In this document: positions 8,315 to 8,797 of the stretch, piece after piece
Layout: each line of letters starts with the position of its first letter
Numbering within the stretch: the stretch's first letter is position 1
Origin: Planctomycetota bacterium
Lineage (GTDB): Bacteria; Planctomycetota; J058; J103
Assembly: GCA_003694875.1 (NCBI GenBank)
Contig: RFJN01000194.1
Location: 1-8,797 of the forward strand
Direction: 5' to 3'
DNA: 8,797 nt
Made by a program: the position numbers and the translations under genes
Notes under the pieces: generated by a model
The model's database searches: none
Told to the model about the DNA's origin: nothing
The model's input: only the letters and a program-made list of their open reading frames with translations

Positions 8315-8613
8315 CGGCGCAGGCCGCTTCGAGTGCTTCGGCATGAGAGCGCTTTCGCGGATTCGGAGCGACGGCGTCTTGCGTGCTGGTCATCCGCCCG
8401 CCGCATACCGCCTCGGTGGGAAGCTCCTTGCGATGTCGACCGCTGGTGCGATGCAACGCATGCCTGTGAGGGACGTTGCGAGTTCCCAGGTCCGTTCGCT
8501 CAGGGCGCCGGGATCCACCCCGCTTCACCGCGAGGCCGCGGTGCGAGAGGCGGAGGTGGCGGCACAGGCACCGCGATCGAAGCCGCGCTGTGGCGTCGGG
8601 CGGTACGCACCGG
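8315..8613. other. Gene-poor spacer with no recognisable product
   Basis: Open frames exist on both strands, but their translations are Arg/Ser/Pro-rich without any family motif, and the third-position GC bias of the neighbouring genes is weaker, with more A and T than elsewhere. It lies between convergent genes (acetyltransferase on +, transporter on -). It may be decayed continuation of the permease remnant. Bases 8099-8200, just before that remnant, also hold no gene; they are very GC-rich and include a 10-bp palindrome GGGCGCGCCC (8128-8137). Confidence 0.55.
8526..8543. terminator. Short perfect hairpin between convergent genes
   Basis: CACCGCG (8526-8532) and CGCGGTG (8537-8543) form a 7-bp perfect stem with a 4-nt loop, 70 nt beyond the stop of the - strand transporter. 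No T-tract is present on either side, so terminator function is only suggested by position. Confidence 0.3.
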
Positions 8614-8797
8614 TCACGGATTGCTCGTGGCCCGCAGCTCCCAGCACAGCGGGATCAGGACGCTCGCGGCGAGCCAGACCAGAAGCTTGAGCGGGAGGCC
8701 GGCGCGCACGAAGTCGCGGAACCGGTAGCCGCCCGCGGCGTAGACGAAGGCGTTGGTCTGGTAGCCGATCGGCGTCGCGAAGCAGGCCGAGGCGCCG
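8614..8797 (-). CDS. SLC13/DASS-type anion permease, C-terminal end (partial)
   Basis: On the - strand, codons from 8796 down to a TGA (complement of 8614-8616) encode the last 60 residues of a membrane transporter; the rest lies beyond the window. It begins ASACFATPIGYQTN, the conserved C-terminal motif of bacterial SLC13-family permeases, continues with a GGYRFRDFVRAGLPLKLLVW block, and ends in a final transmembrane helix (about residues 36-52, LKLLVWLAASVLIPLCW) and a short polar tail. Family members carry dicarboxylates, sulfate or other anions with sodium or protons; the substrate cannot be read from this fragment. It converges on the + strand genes and is not part of the pilus unit. Confidence 0.85.
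   Translation of the reverse strand, partial: GASACFATPIGYQTNAFVYAAGGYRFRDFVRAGLPLKLLVWLAASVLIPLCWELRATSNP

Noticed and set aside
8201..8458. Direct repeat ATGCAACG at 8201 and 8451
   Set aside because: Only 8 bases with no extended similarity around either copy; not a credible attachment site or element end.
7410..8528. 372-codon - strand frame covering the acetyltransferase and the spacer
   Set aside because: Pro/Arg/Ala-rich with no motif, and antisense to a gene with GNAT motifs A and B.

Overview
The window is roughly 70% G+C by eye, densely coding and almost all on the + strand. Three of the seven complete genes have a GTG start as the best choice and a fourth (the phosphoesterase) very probably does. 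It is a bacterial chromosomal segment built around a type IV pilus / type II secretion-like (T4P/T2SS) motor module. The style of the PilC platform protein, the first PilB/GspE ATPase (AENPVEY and RQAPN motifs) and the metallophosphoesterase (GDVIGYGP) resembles my memory of Planctomycetota/PVC proteins. That placement is a tentative inference; other high-GC didermic groups such as Myxococcota are possible.

Layout. Bases 1-44 may be the last codons of an upstream gene that overlaps the first full gene by a GTGA junction. Then come three secretion ATPases in a row: a GspE/PilB-type ATPase (41-1741), a PilT-type retraction ATPase (1784-2908) and a second GspE/PilB-type ATPase (2926-4626). The two GspE/PilB proteins are the same length (566 aa) but differ at key motifs. 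A TerB-like helical protein (4703-5245) and a calcineurin-like metallophosphoesterase (5249-6034) follow, with only 3 nt between them. After a 185-nt gap holding a hairpin and a good promoter candidate comes the PilC/GspF inner-membrane platform gene (6220-7554). Its protein has an unusual Gly/Ser/Arg/Lys-rich linker. A GNAT-family acetyltransferase (7592-8098) closes the + strand run.

Right end. Bases 8099-8613 have no intact gene. They carry what looks like the first membrane helix of an amino-acid/polyamine (APC) permease, followed by an apparent frameshift and unrecognisable sequence. The last 184 bases encode, on the - strand, the C-terminus of an SLC13/DASS-type anion transporter that runs off the window.

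How the genes fit together (inference). The PilB/GspE proteins would power assembly and PilT disassembly of a pilus or pseudopilus on the single PilC platform. The TerB-like protein and the phosphoesterase sit inside the module without an established role there and are the best candidates for something undescribed. Pilins, secretin, prepilin peptidase and alignment proteins (PilM/N/O) are not in the window.
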